A DNA stretch of 64,000 nt from Pseudopyrenochaeta lycopersici (Eukaryota > Ascomycota > Dothideomycetes > Pleosporales > Pseudopyrenochaetaceae). Made by a program: the position numbers and the translations under genes. The DNA is taken from NCBI GenBank assembly GCA_003313425.1, contig NHZP01000010.1, forward strand, positions 992,001 to 1,056,000. Direction: 5' to 3'. Shown here one piece after another: positions 34,007 through 46,441 of the stretch; within the stretch, counting starts at the first letter, position 1; every line of letters starts with the position of its first letter. A model generated the notes under the pieces. It did no database searches. It was not told the DNA's origin and worked only from the letters and a program-made list of their open reading frames with translations.

Positions 34007-36390
34007 TTACGATGCATCCTCCTTGAAAGAGTCCTTCTGCCATGGACTCGGATCCTCTCCGCCAGCTGCAACAGGACCCCCAGGCGCCGCTGCGGCGCCG
34101 ATGACAGCACTGCCCACGTGTGCACTTTCATACGAGAACAGCATGTAGAAAACCATGAAATGTAACCCCAGCAGATATGCCGCGAAAATATTTCGACTCG
34201 TCCTCGTCTGAAGTACGAATTTGGTGACGCGTAGAATCATGCGCTCGAAGAGGTGCATACGCTTCATCGCTCTTGCAGACTCTCTCCCGCGGAATGCGGC
34301 GAAGGGGGAGATGTTTGATTCGTACTTTGCTTGGTACTTGTCGACAGCTCCGCCGTCACCGACATTAATGGTGGACGGATTTGGGTTTGTCGAGTATGCA
34401 CTCGCAGACGATGCTGGACCCCTGCTTACAGCATTGTAGGAAGACACATATCGTGTTTTCTCATAGAGATCTAGATTGTCCTTTTGCAGTGCACCGATCT
34501 CGGACCGCAGCGAAGAGACCGTGGAATGGAGTTTATGAATTTCAGTTTCAAGGTCAGAATTGCGCTTCTTGAAGCGGTCGCGTTGCGCGGTGATCATGGG
34601 GAGGATTCCCGAGCCACCTCCAATGCCTTGTTCGCCGCCGCCGCGCAGAGATGCTAGAGTTGGGCTCTGGGAGTTATCGAAACCTGATATGATGGAGGAT
34701 GTGGGAGAAGAGCGGCCGCGGCGGGTACCGGCGAAGGAGGATTGCGGGTAACGAGATACGTAGGTACCAGCTACCGACATGCCACTAGGATCAAAGGCGT
34801 TGGACGCTTCTTGCTGCACCTTTTCGAGATCTGCTTCGAGTGTTTCGTTGAGTTGCCGGGACTTTTCTAGGTCCATGTTGGTGCTCGAGAGCTCGTCTTG
34901 GAGGGCTTCGAGTCTGCTCTGAAGGTCTTGGTGTGAGACACGGAGCACGGTGAGCTCGTTGCTGAGCTTTTTATTTCTTGCAAGGAGTAGTTGCTCTAAT
35001 GTTTCGCCTTTGCCTTTGCCAGCTGCACCGTTCTGCGAAAGGGCAATCTCGGTGGCTTCATCGTCATCGTCGCCAGTGGCGAATTCAATGGACTAAAGAG
35101 GTCAGTTGATGATCAGAGTAAGGAAAGGACAGAGCTACCTTTAGGACTTCTAATTCCTGCTTCACATTCTCGTAGTCGCCCCATCTCTGCACTTTCTCGC
35201 GGAGGGCTTCCTTCTCGCTCTTGAGCGCCTTGATCTCCCTCTCCAAGCTTCGGGTCTCCGTCTCAAGGCGTGTCCGGTCAGAGTCCTTTTCAAAGCGCGC
35301 GTTCTCAAGCTTGCGTAGTAGCGAGGAATTCTCCGACCGCAGTCGCAGGAACGATGGATCGTCTTCTACAGCGACGTGCTGGGCTTGTGCCGATGCGGTT
35401 TGGGCCAATTCTAGGCGCAGCTGCTCGTTTCGTGCTTCGACTGCTGCAAGACGATGGCTTGTTCTTTCCAGCTCTGAGTTGACAATCTCAAGCTCGGCAG
35501 CCGTTGCACCTGAGCTGCTGTTTCCTTCGGCTTCTTCTCCCCGGCCAAGCCGCTGCGAGACCTCATAGCTGGCCTTGAGCTCCTTCAGAAGCCGATCCTG
35601 GCTCTCGACTTTTTCTTCCAAGCTCTTCTCCTTGGCCTCCCAGTTGTCCTGCTTCTCGCTGAGGACTGCCGACCACGAAGACTCGACCTCCTTGATCTTG
35701 CTGTCCCTGGACTCTTCGAGAGCAGTGCGCGCAGTTCGCTCTTCTTCTAGCTTCTTGTCAGAGTCGTCCAGCTGGGTTGTGAGGGTCGCTACTGTCTTCT
35801 GTAGTCGCTCGTTCTCCGACGTGAGCTTCGGCACGATCTCTTCGGCGGTCACGAGAGAGTCAACCGAGGCCTCGAGAAGGGGGTATGGGTCGGGGGCCTC
35901 GGAGAGCGGGGAGTAGACCTGGAAGAAGGCAGCCTGGACCGTCTTGGACTGGTTCGATATGAGGTCAATGAAGTTTTGGTATGCTGCAATCGTCGGGTTA
36001 GCAGAGGGGGCCAGACATGGCAGGGCCCAGACGAACCCTTCAAGAGTGCCTTGATGTCGTTCAGCTTGCTCGCATCGTCGAGCTTGCGGAAGTCCTTTGT
36101 CTTCTGGGCGAGGTCCTTTCGTTGCGTGAGAGCGTCTCTTTGGTGTGCAACGAGATCTGACGCGACTGTGTCGAGTTGGGGGATGAGCGTGGTGAGGTCA
36201 ATGTCTGGCGCAGTGTCAGCTCCGTCGCGGGCCCAGTGTCGAGGGACGACGCCGCACTTCTCCATGCTCCAATGGCTGTTTGGAATTTGTTGTCTTCTTG
36301 GCCCGCTTCTGCCGCGCTGTCGTCGCGCGTCTGCGTGTCCGGCACTGCAGCCAGCCCAGTGCTCTCCTCCATGTCTACTCCACCCTCCAT
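34007..36390 (-). CDS. COY1: CASP/Coy1-type Golgi coiled-coil protein
   Basis: Four exons: 36390-36258, 36204-36037, 35983-35139 and 35092-34007; introns are 46-53 nt; the product is 743 aa. CASP is a Golgi membrane golgin with an extended coiled coil and a single C-terminal TM anchor, working in intra-Golgi retrograde traffic. The N-terminus is FQTAIGAWRNIDLTTLIPQL, joined across the first intron, followed by QKTKDFRKLDD. A long Glu/Lys/Leu heptad coiled coil occupies about 130-480. The conserved C-terminal CASP domain contains PMITAQRDRFKKRNSDLE, DLYEKTRY and the TM segment IFAAYLLGLHFMVFYMLF. The stop is about 40 residues after the anchor, giving a short lumenal tail. The divergent neighbour at 327 bp is VPS3. 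Confidence 0.93.
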
Positions 36391-36717
36391 GCCTGCTCCC
36401 TGGCCCTGGACTGCAACGGCGGAGGCGTGTGGCGGGTGCGTGGGCGGGTGCGTGGGCGGGTGCGTCGTGCGTGCAAACTGTCCAAAGCTGGGAAGAGCCT
36501 CCTCGTAGTGTCAAAGGCCATGTGCGAGGGCGGGCTACGTATGCCGAACAGCTCTCACGAAGCTGGGGAGGTGCGGCGCTGGGCGGCGCCCCATTGGTGG
36601 GGAACACCATCAGAGCTCACCAGGCACCATAGCCTCAACACCTGCGCGGCGCCATGCTCGTCGCTCACCCAGTATTGCGCGGATAGCCAGCCATGGCGCA
36701 TGCGGTGCTATTCAACC
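36391..36717. promoter_or_regulatory. Shared divergent promoter of CASP/COY1 and VPS3
   Basis: 327 bp between the two start codons, GC-rich, carrying a 12-bp tandem repeat (36432-36465). The true transcription start sites are not visible from sequence. Confidence 0.5.
36432..36465. repeat. GC-rich 12-bp tandem repeat, about 2.8 copies
   Basis: The unit GCGGGTGCGTGG is repeated head to tail within the shared COY1/VPS3 upstream region, about 40 bp upstream of the COY1 ATG, and therefore could lie in its 5' leader. Confidence 0.8.
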
Positions 36718-39700
36718 ATGGCAGAAGCAGCTTCTCACTCGCAATTGACCCGCCGCCCCCCGCCGCAGCATGGCCCGTATGTCCTCCGCAAGCTTGTGTC
36801 GGGCCTGCCGCTGTCCGCCGACGGCGACTCTGCCCATGTGCGCATAACATGTGTTGAGGTATCGAGTATGTATGCAGCAGTCGGCGCTCCAGGTGCCTGG
36901 CCGTGCTCGCAGCGCTAATCATCCCCAGACGGCAACCTGTACGTGGGCACATCCGCCGCCGAGATCCTGCACTTCGTCCTCCTTCCGCCAGAACCCAATG
37001 ACCTCTTTGAAGAACCAACGGCTATCATCGCCTCGCGACTCGAGCCGCCGCACAATGACCACCACGGGCCTGGCGTACAGCAGATCCTGCTGCTTCCCAG
37101 CATCAACAAGGCCTGCATCCTCTGCAACAACACCCTCTCCATCTACTCTCTGCCCGAGTTGAGCCCTGACTCCACCTTCAAGCCTATTTCCTGCCTGTGG
37201 GTCGGCGGTGTGGACCTCAACAAAGACGAGGATGCATCGGCGGGGGATGGTGTAGTCGTGGTAATTGGGCTGAAGAAGAGGCTACGCCTGGTCCAGATAT
37301 CGGAAAACTCACCTCCCAGGGCTATCAAGGCCATAGAGTATGGCGGATGTTTGGTCTCGGTCCGGCGAGACACCTTTTCATGCGCCGCCGACGCACACTC
37401 ATATGCGCTCCTGGACGTCGTTCATCAACAGAAGATTGGTCTCTTCCCAATATCCTCACTGGACCCAGATGTCGGCGATGTTGGCGGAGCTGCTGAGAGC
37501 CTCGCCACTGTCCCTCATGCACCTTCTAGGAGCGCGTCCTCAGCAAGTGCTTTCCCTCGAGGCCAGGAAGAGCAGCGTGGCCACGGTCGAAGCACCAGCT
37601 TGAACGTTTTAGGCTTTGGAGGTCCCCCTTCACGGACCGCAAGCCCTCGTGCTCCAGCACAGAGATATGGGTTCGATGTTCCTGAATCACTCTCTCGAGA
37701 CATGTCACCGGCTCCAGCACGCTCTCCAGCCCGAGCTCCTCTGGGCAGCGAACCCCCCGAAAGAGCATCCAGTCGGACAAGAAGCGGTGCAGCATCGCCT
37801 GACAAGCCCCTACCACCGCCTCCAGAAGAGAGTATAGCACAGGTGGAACAGCCGACACCGACACAGCCGCCCCCATTCATTCCTTTGAGACCTCACATTG
37901 CATCACCCACTCCCAACGAGTTCCTACTCACTGTTGGAACCACCCCTTCTGAACAAGCTGTTGGTATGTTTGTCAATCTGGATGGCGACATGTGCAGAGG
38001 CAGTATTCAGTTTAGCAGCTACCCTGACGCCATTGTCGTAGACGGCACAGGCATAGACTTGTCAGCTTCAATGGGTCCCGACATGGATGCAGAGGAGGGC
38101 TACGTTCTTGCTGCAGTCCATCAAGGGGAGGGCGAGGAGGTCACATACGGTGTCGAGATTCAACGATGGGACGTGGACCCAAGCGCCGGTGAAGCCGAAA
38201 CAGACTGGCTAGAACTCAGCTCACTGGGTCTTGAAGTGCAAAATGAAGGCACACATGTCTCAGTGCCGCTAGGCATGCGTACAGTTGTGCAACCGTATGA
38301 TTTATTTCTGCCAGAGATTGGAGAAAAACTCTCGGTACAACGACTACAGCTCACCCCTTCAGAAAAGGCGGCCGAGGACGCTACAAAGCCTTCGACGGTC
38401 CAAGCGAGGGCAGACCATGAATTCACCAAACGGCTGTCAAAGCTACAGGCACAAACTGTAATATGGGCCGGAGATCAGATCTGGTGGACTGTCCGAAACC
38501 CCTTAGTGACTCGTTTGGACTCTCGGATCGACGAGGCACAATACACACCAACAGGAGACGGGAAGCGTATTCAGCCCAATCGAAGTCTTTTGGAGAGAGT
38601 CCTTGGCGACATTCGCGGACAAGAGCCACGTAATGAGTCGGAGTATCTCAGTCTCATCTACATTCGTCAGAAGGCATCATTGATGTTGTTCATGGATGTT
38701 GTTTTGCGTACGAAGACGAACATCATCATCTTTGAAAACGAAAAGCGCATTACTGAGCAAGCTCTTATCGAGGGCGAAATGGACCCAAGGGTCGTCTTGA
38801 GTCTACTGCCGGTTTTGAGTAAGGAAGTGGTGCAAGGGCCAGATGGTATACAGATATCTGGTGGCATCACAGCGCTTGTTGAGCAATTCTTACAGCAGAA
38901 CGACCTCTCTAGCATGTCGATTGACGTTAACGGACCATTCGGTGATAATTTGCTTCACTTTGTCAAAAGGTATCTACAATTCTGGAAGAGACGAAAGGGA
39001 ATGGCTAGCATGACAAACGATCCGTATGTTTTCCGAACCGTCGATGCTGCCCTACTCCACATCCTGCTCCTTCTGGATCAAGGCAGTCCGAAAGGTACCT
39101 CTAGTCCTGGGACTCACCGAGCCGAACTCAACGAGCTCGTAGATAAAGAAGTCGAATGCTTTGACCGCGCTGTCGAGTTGCTTGAGCAATTCAACCGCCT
39201 CTTTCTCCTGAGCCGCTTGTATCAGAGCAATTGTAAAGCATCAGTCAAAGCAGGCAAGGTGCTCGCGACATGGAGACGCATTGTAGAAGGAGAGGAAGAC
39301 AAAGGTGGCGAGCTAGTCGACGGTGAGCACAGAGTTCGAGAGTATCTCGCAAGGATACGGGATCAGTCACTAGTTGAAGAATACGGTGCCTGGCTAGCGA
39401 ATCGCAATCCTAAACTCGGTGTTCAGGTCTTCGCCGATGATCAAAGTAGAGTCAAGTTTGATCCAACACGAGCTGTAGCGCTGTTGAGGGAAAAGGCGCC
39501 GAGTGCTGTCAAAGAATACCTGGAGTATCTTGTCTTTGGGAAGAAGGTACGTTCTTCGTCATCCCTAGTCGCAGACAGAACTATCTGGCTAACTTGATGT
39601 CAACAGCATACGCAATATGTCGATGAGCTCATTACTTTCTATCTCTCTACCGTCATCACTGAGCTAGAAAACAACCCCGAGTCCCGAAACACACTCTCAC

Positions 39701-40407
39701 AAACCTATGACACATATCGTATCCTCGAAGCCCCCAAACCTACCTATCACTCCTTCATCACTGACAACGCGGTGCCAGCGGAATGGTGGCAAGCGCGTCT
39801 GCGACTGCTACAACTGCTAGGTGATAATAGGCCTGCTACATCATCGTACGATGTCAAGACAATCCTGGATCGTCTGCAACCTTATGAGCAGGAGCTTGTG
39901 CCTGAGATGATCATTCTGAACGGTCGACAAGAACGACATCAAGACGCATTGAAGTTGCTCACACATGGCCTCGGGGACTTCAACACCGCCATTTCATACT
40001 GTCTCTACGGATACAGTTCCATCTTCCGCCCCATTACCCCCAACTCCCTCCCGATCCCACAATCCGAGCTCCCTTCCCGTGCCGAGCAATCCCTACTCTT
40101 CAACTTCCTTCTCCACGAATTCTTGCGCATAGACGACATGTCGCAACGCATCGAGCGCACTGGAGAACTCCTCGAGCGATTCGCGGCGTGGTTTGACATT
40201 GGCGACGTCCTTGCTGTTTTGCCAGATGAGTGGAGTGTAGATGTCTTTTCGGGGTATTTAATTAACAGCCTCAGAAGGCTGGTGAGAGACAAGGCTGAAA
40301 GTGAGATTGTGAGGGCGCTGAGCGATGCGCAGAACAGCCAGATGAGCTTTGAAGTTGTGGAGAAGAGAGAAGGATTGGGAGGGACGTTTGAGAGGGTGGG
40401 GTCTTAA
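36718..40407 (+). CDS. VPS3: CORVET subunit Vps3 / TGFBRAP1-like (CNH domain, Vps39-type domains)
   Basis: Three exons: 36718-36865, 36929-39546 and 39607-40407; introns are 63 and 60 nt; the product is 1188 aa. CORVET tethers Rab5-positive endosomes; Vps3 is its Rab5-binding subunit and the counterpart of HOPS Vps39. The N-terminal CNH/beta-propeller begins GPYVLRKLVSGLPLSADG and crosses the first intron in VSNGNLYVGTSAAEILHFV. A Pro/Ser-rich insert (about 220-320) interrupts it. The C-terminal half is helical, with EYLEYLVFGKKHTQYVDELI across the second intron (Vps39-1 region) and RQERHQDALKLLTHGLGD plus AISYCLYG (Vps39-2 region). The ATG at 36718 is the first in frame. A Vam6/Vps39 assignment is the alternative, but the N-terminus favours the TGFBRAP1/Vps3 group. 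Confidence 0.85.
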
Positions 40408-40805
40408 GAATGTAGAGTCTTTGAATGAGGGATCGGAAAGGTGGGACTTTCGGGATTGAGGGACAGGTGTAGATGATTAGAATATATAAGTCATTACGTT
40501 CGTTTCCTTAACAGTGATAGTGATAGAGGCTAAGATTGTGAAACAATTGCGATTTGGAGACTATTCTCTGGGCTAAATACAGAAGCAAGAAGTTGACTTG
40601 CCATACTGTCGTTATCTCCCGAACTTGCCACTATTCTACACCCGGATCGAATAAAAACCGGCTCAACAGTCAACTATCCCACCCCCCTCTATCGGAGAGG
40701 ATCATGAACACTGCGCAAGAACATAAGGCTTTCCACCCTTGGACGACCGGACTCTTCCAAAATTGTATCCCTAGAATCCTCGCTTCAATCATGGCCAAAA
40801 AAGGT
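40408..40805. other. Intergenic between convergent VPS3 and CKI1
   Basis: 398 bp containing two facing 3' untranslated regions. Nothing else seen. Confidence 0.5.
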
Positions 40806-43788
40806 CTAGTACTCTACAATCTTGACCCTTTCCACCAACTCCTCTGGCAACTCGTCCGCCTTGACGATACCCATGCGAATTGCGTCGCCCCAAAAGAATA
40901 GAACACGGTCATTAGCGTAAGAGAGATAGTCGAACTCTTCTTCATCCTGTTGTTTGAAGAGGTCAGCATCTTGCTCCGCGTTGGTCTTGTCAATAATGTT
41001 CTCTTCCGCCTTTTCTTCACTCACGGATCCACTCTTTCCTGCTTCCTCAGCCTCAGCTTTCGTCTCCGCGGTTTCGTTGTCCGCTTCTTCAGCTTTCTCA
41101 CTGGTTTCACCACTGGCCTTTTTCTCTTTCGCCTCGAAATCCGGCATACCAGGGATGTGGGCTTGAACAATGCCCCAAGCGACCCACATGGCTGAATTGG
41201 CCAGCCTCCATAGATTCGTTTCGGCCATTAGCCGCTTTGTCTCTTCCTCAGTCTGCCGCTCAGCTTGGGCCTCCTGCTCCTGGTACTTCTCGCCGGGCGG
41301 AGCTCGTGAGTCTAACATAAAGGCCGTAATCGTGCTGGGGGCGGCGGTCGCAGCGAGTGCAGTAGTACTACCAGATGATGGAAGCGGACCAAGATGTGGA
41401 GTCATTGGATTGGAAGCGTATCCGCATTGCGCTTTATAGGCTGGGCTGTGTACCAGATATGCATGGATAAACCGATGTTGTTCTTCAGCCGTTGGGTAGT
41501 ACTTTGTCCTGCACCGCCAAGGTGCTTCCACATCATGGTAATTATAGGCCCACTCGGTCTGCAATAACATTAGCGGAGTTTTAATCCATAGGAATGCTGA
41601 AAGAGAAGAATGGATAAGAAGAGAAAACAATAGAAGAAATTGTGCTTACAAAGTGATTCGCAAACTCGAGGCCTGGAAGATTGGCGTTTGCGTACTCGAA
41701 ATCGATGACAACAAGCTGCTTATGCTGATTTGCCGGAAGGAGCAGCGGCGACTCGCCTTCAGGCTCCATGCGGAGGATATTTCCATACTGCGTCTGTTGC
41801 GTAAATCGGTCAGCCCTATGATTCCACCAGTGATATAACATATGTGACATACATCATTGTGTGCGAAGACCATCCGCTCATTGATCTTCTCTATTCCACC
41901 ATATTGCTTCTCCAACCACGCTCTATACTTCTCGACAGTCTGCCGGAAGAAAGGCCATTCCATGCCACAAACGAAGCCTCTCCTCTTCCACCTATCCAAG
42001 GAAGCCTGGTCAGAGTCGTGCTTGCTTTCAAGAATCTGCTGGTCGAGCCAGGTCACAATCTGCTCGCAGCGATCTACCCACTTGTCCCAGTTCTGCCACA
42101 CAAAAGGGCCAGCTTCTCTCTCGTCCTTCAGAAGATCAATGCCCTCGTGTAGCTCTCGCATACGTTTTGCAATCTGTATTGAAGTCTCTTGGATCCGCAA
42201 TTCTTTCGCAGTAAGAGCCTTAGCATTCAGGAATTCTTCAAACCGCCCGTTTTGGAACGTGCCCAGAAGGCGTGGCCCGATGCGTTTGCGGGCCAATCGT
42301 GTCAGAATCTGCAGCTCGGACTCTCGATCAATAAGATGTTCCACTTGAGGGCCGTAGATGCGCAAGAGAAGTTTGCTGAATAAAGTTAGTCTGAACTCAA
42401 CTTAGAAAGCGGAGTCTTACGGAGGTGGATTTTTGGGTTTCGGCGTGCCATCTCCACTCTCTGCCTGTGTCGGCAGATTTTTGGGTGGTGAAACGACATA
42501 GACAGCGTTTGTCAAGGCGCCACTTAGTCTCTGCACATCAATTTCGTTGCTTTGCTCCATAGGGACCTTTCGCCAGCCCTTCAGCTTCAAGGTAAGCACG
42601 ATGCGAAGAATCTCGTAACGGAACTTGGTCCAAGCCTCTTGCTCCTTGCGTGCCCTTCTCTTAGAATCCTCGGTTACAGGCTCAGATGTCGGTTCATCAA
42701 CACTGTATGCCATGGTCTTTGAGTTGTCCAGAACGACATCGCAGCTAGGCACGAGCTGATCAACCGACTCAAAGTAGTCTGAATCTAGTGAGATGGCGGA
42801 ATGACGCTTCAAGCCTGTTGAAAGTCTCCGGAGATGATGGGACCTTTTCTTGGCTTCGGACGGCTTAATTGACAAGGTCTTTTCAAGAATGTGTGCCAAC
42901 TGATCAAGCGCAACAAAACCCTCTTGAGACGAATCAGAACCACTTCTGACTCGAGTACCAGCGACCTGATTAGAACCTTCAGCAGAGGAATCCTTGACGA
43001 GTTCATGATCGGGAGCTGCATCTTTACTGGCTTTCCGTTTGGCCCTCCGTGCGTGTCGCCTATTGCGCTCCTGCTTGAGCCATGCGCCAACCTGTTTTAG
43101 GAGATTTTCATGCACATGTTGGCCATGCGAGGCTGTCTCTGCTGAGCTGTCCGAAAGCAAAGAAGTCAGAGAAGGGTTACCATCAGGAGTTTGTGGAGTA
43201 TGTGGCTTGTATGAGGCTAGACGTTCTACAGACGGTCGTCCTGAAAGCCGCTTTCGGCTCACGCTGGTAGTATACTGCCTGGTAGTCTTGTCGAGATCTA
43301 GGCAGTCTTTCTGTTCAAGTTCTTTATTCTTGGCTATTATCAATGGAGAGATGCTTTCATCGGGAAAGGAAACGGCTGCCAGTGTGAGATCAGCAGGGTT
43401 TCAATGTGCAAGTGCGGTTGTTGCGTCGCAAAGTATGAACAGTATTGGATGCTCAAATGGAGGCGTTGATCAAAACCAACAACTTGCAGCCATCCATGCA
43501 CGGTCTCTGCATGAAACTGAACGAGGCAGACAAGAAGCGCAGTGGCAGGACAAGTAAGGTTTCGCTCTCGACCAACTCAACAATCAAAAAGCAAAATGTC
43601 CAGGGTGATAAGCGGCATGGTCGCATGGGGTTGCAGATACGAACGAGTCATGTAGGAAATATTAACGAACCTTTGGCACCTGGGCGCGGTGACGTGCTTT
43701 CGTCGACGGTGTCGTTGCGTGGGAGCTCGGTAGTTTCGCCTTGATGAGCGCCGTCCGATTTCTGTGGCTGCCCATTGGACGAGGCCAT
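40806..43788 (-). CDS. CKI1: Choline kinase (possibly choline/ethanolamine kinase)
   Basis: Five exons: 43788-43671, 43375-42421, 42375-41853, 41793-41650 and 41558-40806; the first intron is 295 nt, the others are 45-91 nt. The product is 830 aa, considerably larger than the typical 450-600 aa. It phosphorylates choline with ATP, the first step of the CDP-choline route to phosphatidylcholine. A Ser-rich, Lys/Arg-rich N-terminal region of about 270 residues is probably regulatory. The catalytic core has LSGALTNAVYVV, KLLLRIYGPQVE, and the Brenner-type loop VFAHNDTQYGNIL (D532), formed across an intron. It continues with VVIDFEYANAN (D563) and TEWAYNYH. Unlike most homologues, a Glu/Ala-rich acidic insert (about 720-790) lies near the C-terminus. 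Confidence 0.92.
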
Positions 43789-44615
43789 AATGATTAACAA
43801 ATGCCGGTGCGATGGTTCCCGGTCAGAGTAAGCCGGATCGTCGTTGCGACAATAATTATCGGTCCCGCGCTGTGATTCTCCAACACAAGCCGTGTGCTAG
43901 TGTGGGTTGTGAAAGCTGATGTTGATTGCAGGTGTTATCGATAGTTAGTGCGGTACACCAGAAAGTGACGCGAGCTAAAAGCGGCACGTGCCCGAGCGAT
44001 TGGCGGTTGAAGTGTCAACGACAAAAGCTGGAGACGAGATGAAATTTGTCTCGAGGGGCTGGACCGTACGGGCTGCTGCCAGAATGGTGGGTGAGATTGA
44101 GTCGGACAGATGAATGCACATGGCTCGCTTTGTCCTGTTGCTCCGTGGCGCATGTCCGCAGCTTCCAAGGTCATACAGTAGAGATGTCGCCTTGGCGAGA
44201 TACGTCAGAGTCTCCCGCCACAGTGAGTACAGAAACCTGCATGAAGAAGTGTCGAACACCAGGCTAAAACCCTGACCCGTCAAGTTTCTGCTATAAATTA
44301 TTTATAAATGGTATACGAATCGAAATACAGTATGCTGCTTACAACAGCCATTGAGGGTTATTGGTACAGGCTACGTGTGTAGAGGGCTTGTAGTCTATGT
44401 ATGTACTAGTTGTCTCATCACGGCTTTGAAGCCCTCATGTTCCCACTTTAAGCAATCCGGTTTGTATGATAAGGAGCCTCTCCTACCCGTTCGAAATGCC
44501 CAAACGCCTCGCTTTTAATTCAAAGACCATAGCCCAAAAAGAAAAAGCACAGCACTGATATACACGGTTAAACACGCAAAGCACATCATCTCTCCTTCAA
44601 GTTGCAGTCTTAACA
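43789..44615. other. Intergenic between CKI1 and the AEC transporter
   Basis: 827 bp: CKI1 upstream region and transporter 3' flank. It contains the perfect palindrome GGCACGTGCC at 43983-43992. No gene seen. Confidence 0.5.
43983..43992. promoter_or_regulatory. E-box palindrome upstream of CKI1
   Basis: GGCACGTGCC, containing the bHLH core CACGTG, lies about 195 bp upstream of the CKI1 ATG. In yeast, phospholipid genes including CKI1 are controlled through a CANNTG-containing element bound by Ino2/Ino4. Function here is an inference, as that circuit is not well conserved in filamentous fungi. Confidence 0.25.
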
Positions 44616-46441
44616 CTATTGTGCCCATTCGACTGTCTCCAGGGCAAGCATGACTAACACTAAGGTGGAAGGTAAAATCCAGACGACGTAACTCTGGAAA
44701 AGAATCTTCGACATGGCACCCATGTATACGTTGTTAATCTGGCAAATCTGGGCTAGTTGGAGCGCGCTCGGCGCGCCGCTCAGGAGGAAACAGACAATGA
44801 TGAAGATGGGATCGTCCAAGATACTGACCGGAACGTACTTTGCAATCAGAGCCAACATGGGGGCCATGGCAATTGTTGGAATGAGCATTCGGCTGACGAG
44901 GGAGGCGATAACGAGCTTTTTCTCGACCTTGGGATCCTCCACCGAATGTTGGTCTTGTTTTGGCAGGGTATTGCGAGCCAAATTCGCGCCGAGAACGACA
45001 AGGATAAGGGGAACGGCGACTTGACCACTTTGACCGACCGCGCGGGTGACCGAGTTGCTAACGAAGGTTCCTGGAGCGAAGAACAGATGCTGGAGCGAGG
45101 GGATAGAGGCAACGAGAATTGCAGCTAGCATGGCCCAGAGAGGTGGGTTCATAAACTCCCAGACGCCCTTGAAAAACTTGCTGAGAACAGAAGCGATCTT
45201 GGACAGTGCTTGCTGGAGCCATATAGGTAGGGATTTGAAGATGCGACGCCCAAACCGGGCGGTGCTATTGGAAGCCGCTTTGGCAGAGCGTTGGATTGCA
45301 AACTTGGCCCGTTTTGGCCATCCTTTGACGCCCTTGGGGATGTTCTGCTTCTTCAGAGCCTCGAGAGCGCCATTGACGTAGCCATTTGCGACGTGGCCAT
45401 TGGCAGAGCCATTTGTATTAGCGGGTTCCCTTACAATAACATTGCCATTGGTAGGAGTGACAAAGTCGGCGTGGGCCTGAGCGTCTTCACGGCCTAGAAG
45501 AGATTCTGTATCGCTGGAGTCGGTAGAGGTGGCATAGCTGGTGACGTCGCCGGATTCGTAATCGGAATGCGAGTCGTCGAGCAGTCGTCGAGCCTCGTCT
45601 GCGCTGTACTCGCCATTCTCAATCGCACTGTTCTTGCCCCCATCATCATCGCTGTAAGCGGTGGCTGGGGCCAAAAGGACGTTGAACCCCCAGGTCCAGC
45701 GAACCAGCTGGCCCAGTTGCTGGAAAATAAGCAGATAGAGAATGCCCCGTGCGCCTACCTCGTTGTCGTTGTCGCCCGGTACCTTGTCCCAATGAAGGCC
45801 GGACAGGGTCTTTGAGAGGGAGATGACAAGGGAAATGGGCAGCGAGTTTGAATTCCCAAAGACCTGGAGCTGTCAGTCACTATCAGAATGGCGTGTGCGG
45901 CAAGGGCGCCATACTGCCATTGCTACGACAAAATTGGAAGCTCTCTTCTTGAAGCCGAATATGCGCGACACGAGGAGGGCGGCGAGGTAGGATATGAGTG
46001 TCTGGACGACAAAGATGATGGGGATGACGGCGAGCTCAGACAGCTTCTCGGCGGTCAATTGCGACGCGAGCTTTGTGAAGACTGGCGCAAGGATCAGTCC
46101 ATGTTCGGCGAGTCTTGTTGCGGCTTGTTGAGCTTACTCAGACATGGGGTGAAGAGCTGCGTGTTGAGGTTGGCGAGGAATTTTTGGCTTTCTGCATCGA
46201 ATTGGCCCATTCGTGCAATCACGTAGCCCGGCAGGCTGACGCAGACAACCTCCATGACGGCCTCGAAGACAAGCAGAGTGAGGTTGGCGAAGTCGGGGTG
46301 GGACGAGTGCTTGTTCTTGAAGGCGTGCATGAAGCCATTGTTTTGGTAAGTGGGCGCTTGCGAGGCCATTGCAAGAAACTGGGGCGACGTGGCTTGCAGG
46401 TCGCGCAGGCGCAAGGCCTGGGGAGCGGCGAAGAAGGGCAT
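44616..46441 (-). CDS. Auxin efflux carrier (AEC/PIN-like) family membrane transporter
   Basis: Three exons: 46441-46138, 46081-45915 and 45863-44616; introns are 56 and 51 nt; the product is 572 aa. The family (yeast Ecm3 and relatives) comprises ten-helix transporters of the ER or plasma membrane with unclear substrates in fungi. The N-terminal half includes PDFANLTLLVFEAVMEVVCV, LNTQLFTPCLIFTKLASQL across the first intron, and FVVAMAVFGNSNSLPISLV across the second. The latter is the conserved GNS/P signature. A long hydrophilic central loop (about 210-350) rich in Ser/Asp separates the C-terminal helices, such as WAMLAAILVASIPSLQ and FIIVCFLLSGAPSALQLAQI. A second in-frame ATG at 46369 gives a 548-aa product and may be the real start. 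Confidence 0.88.
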
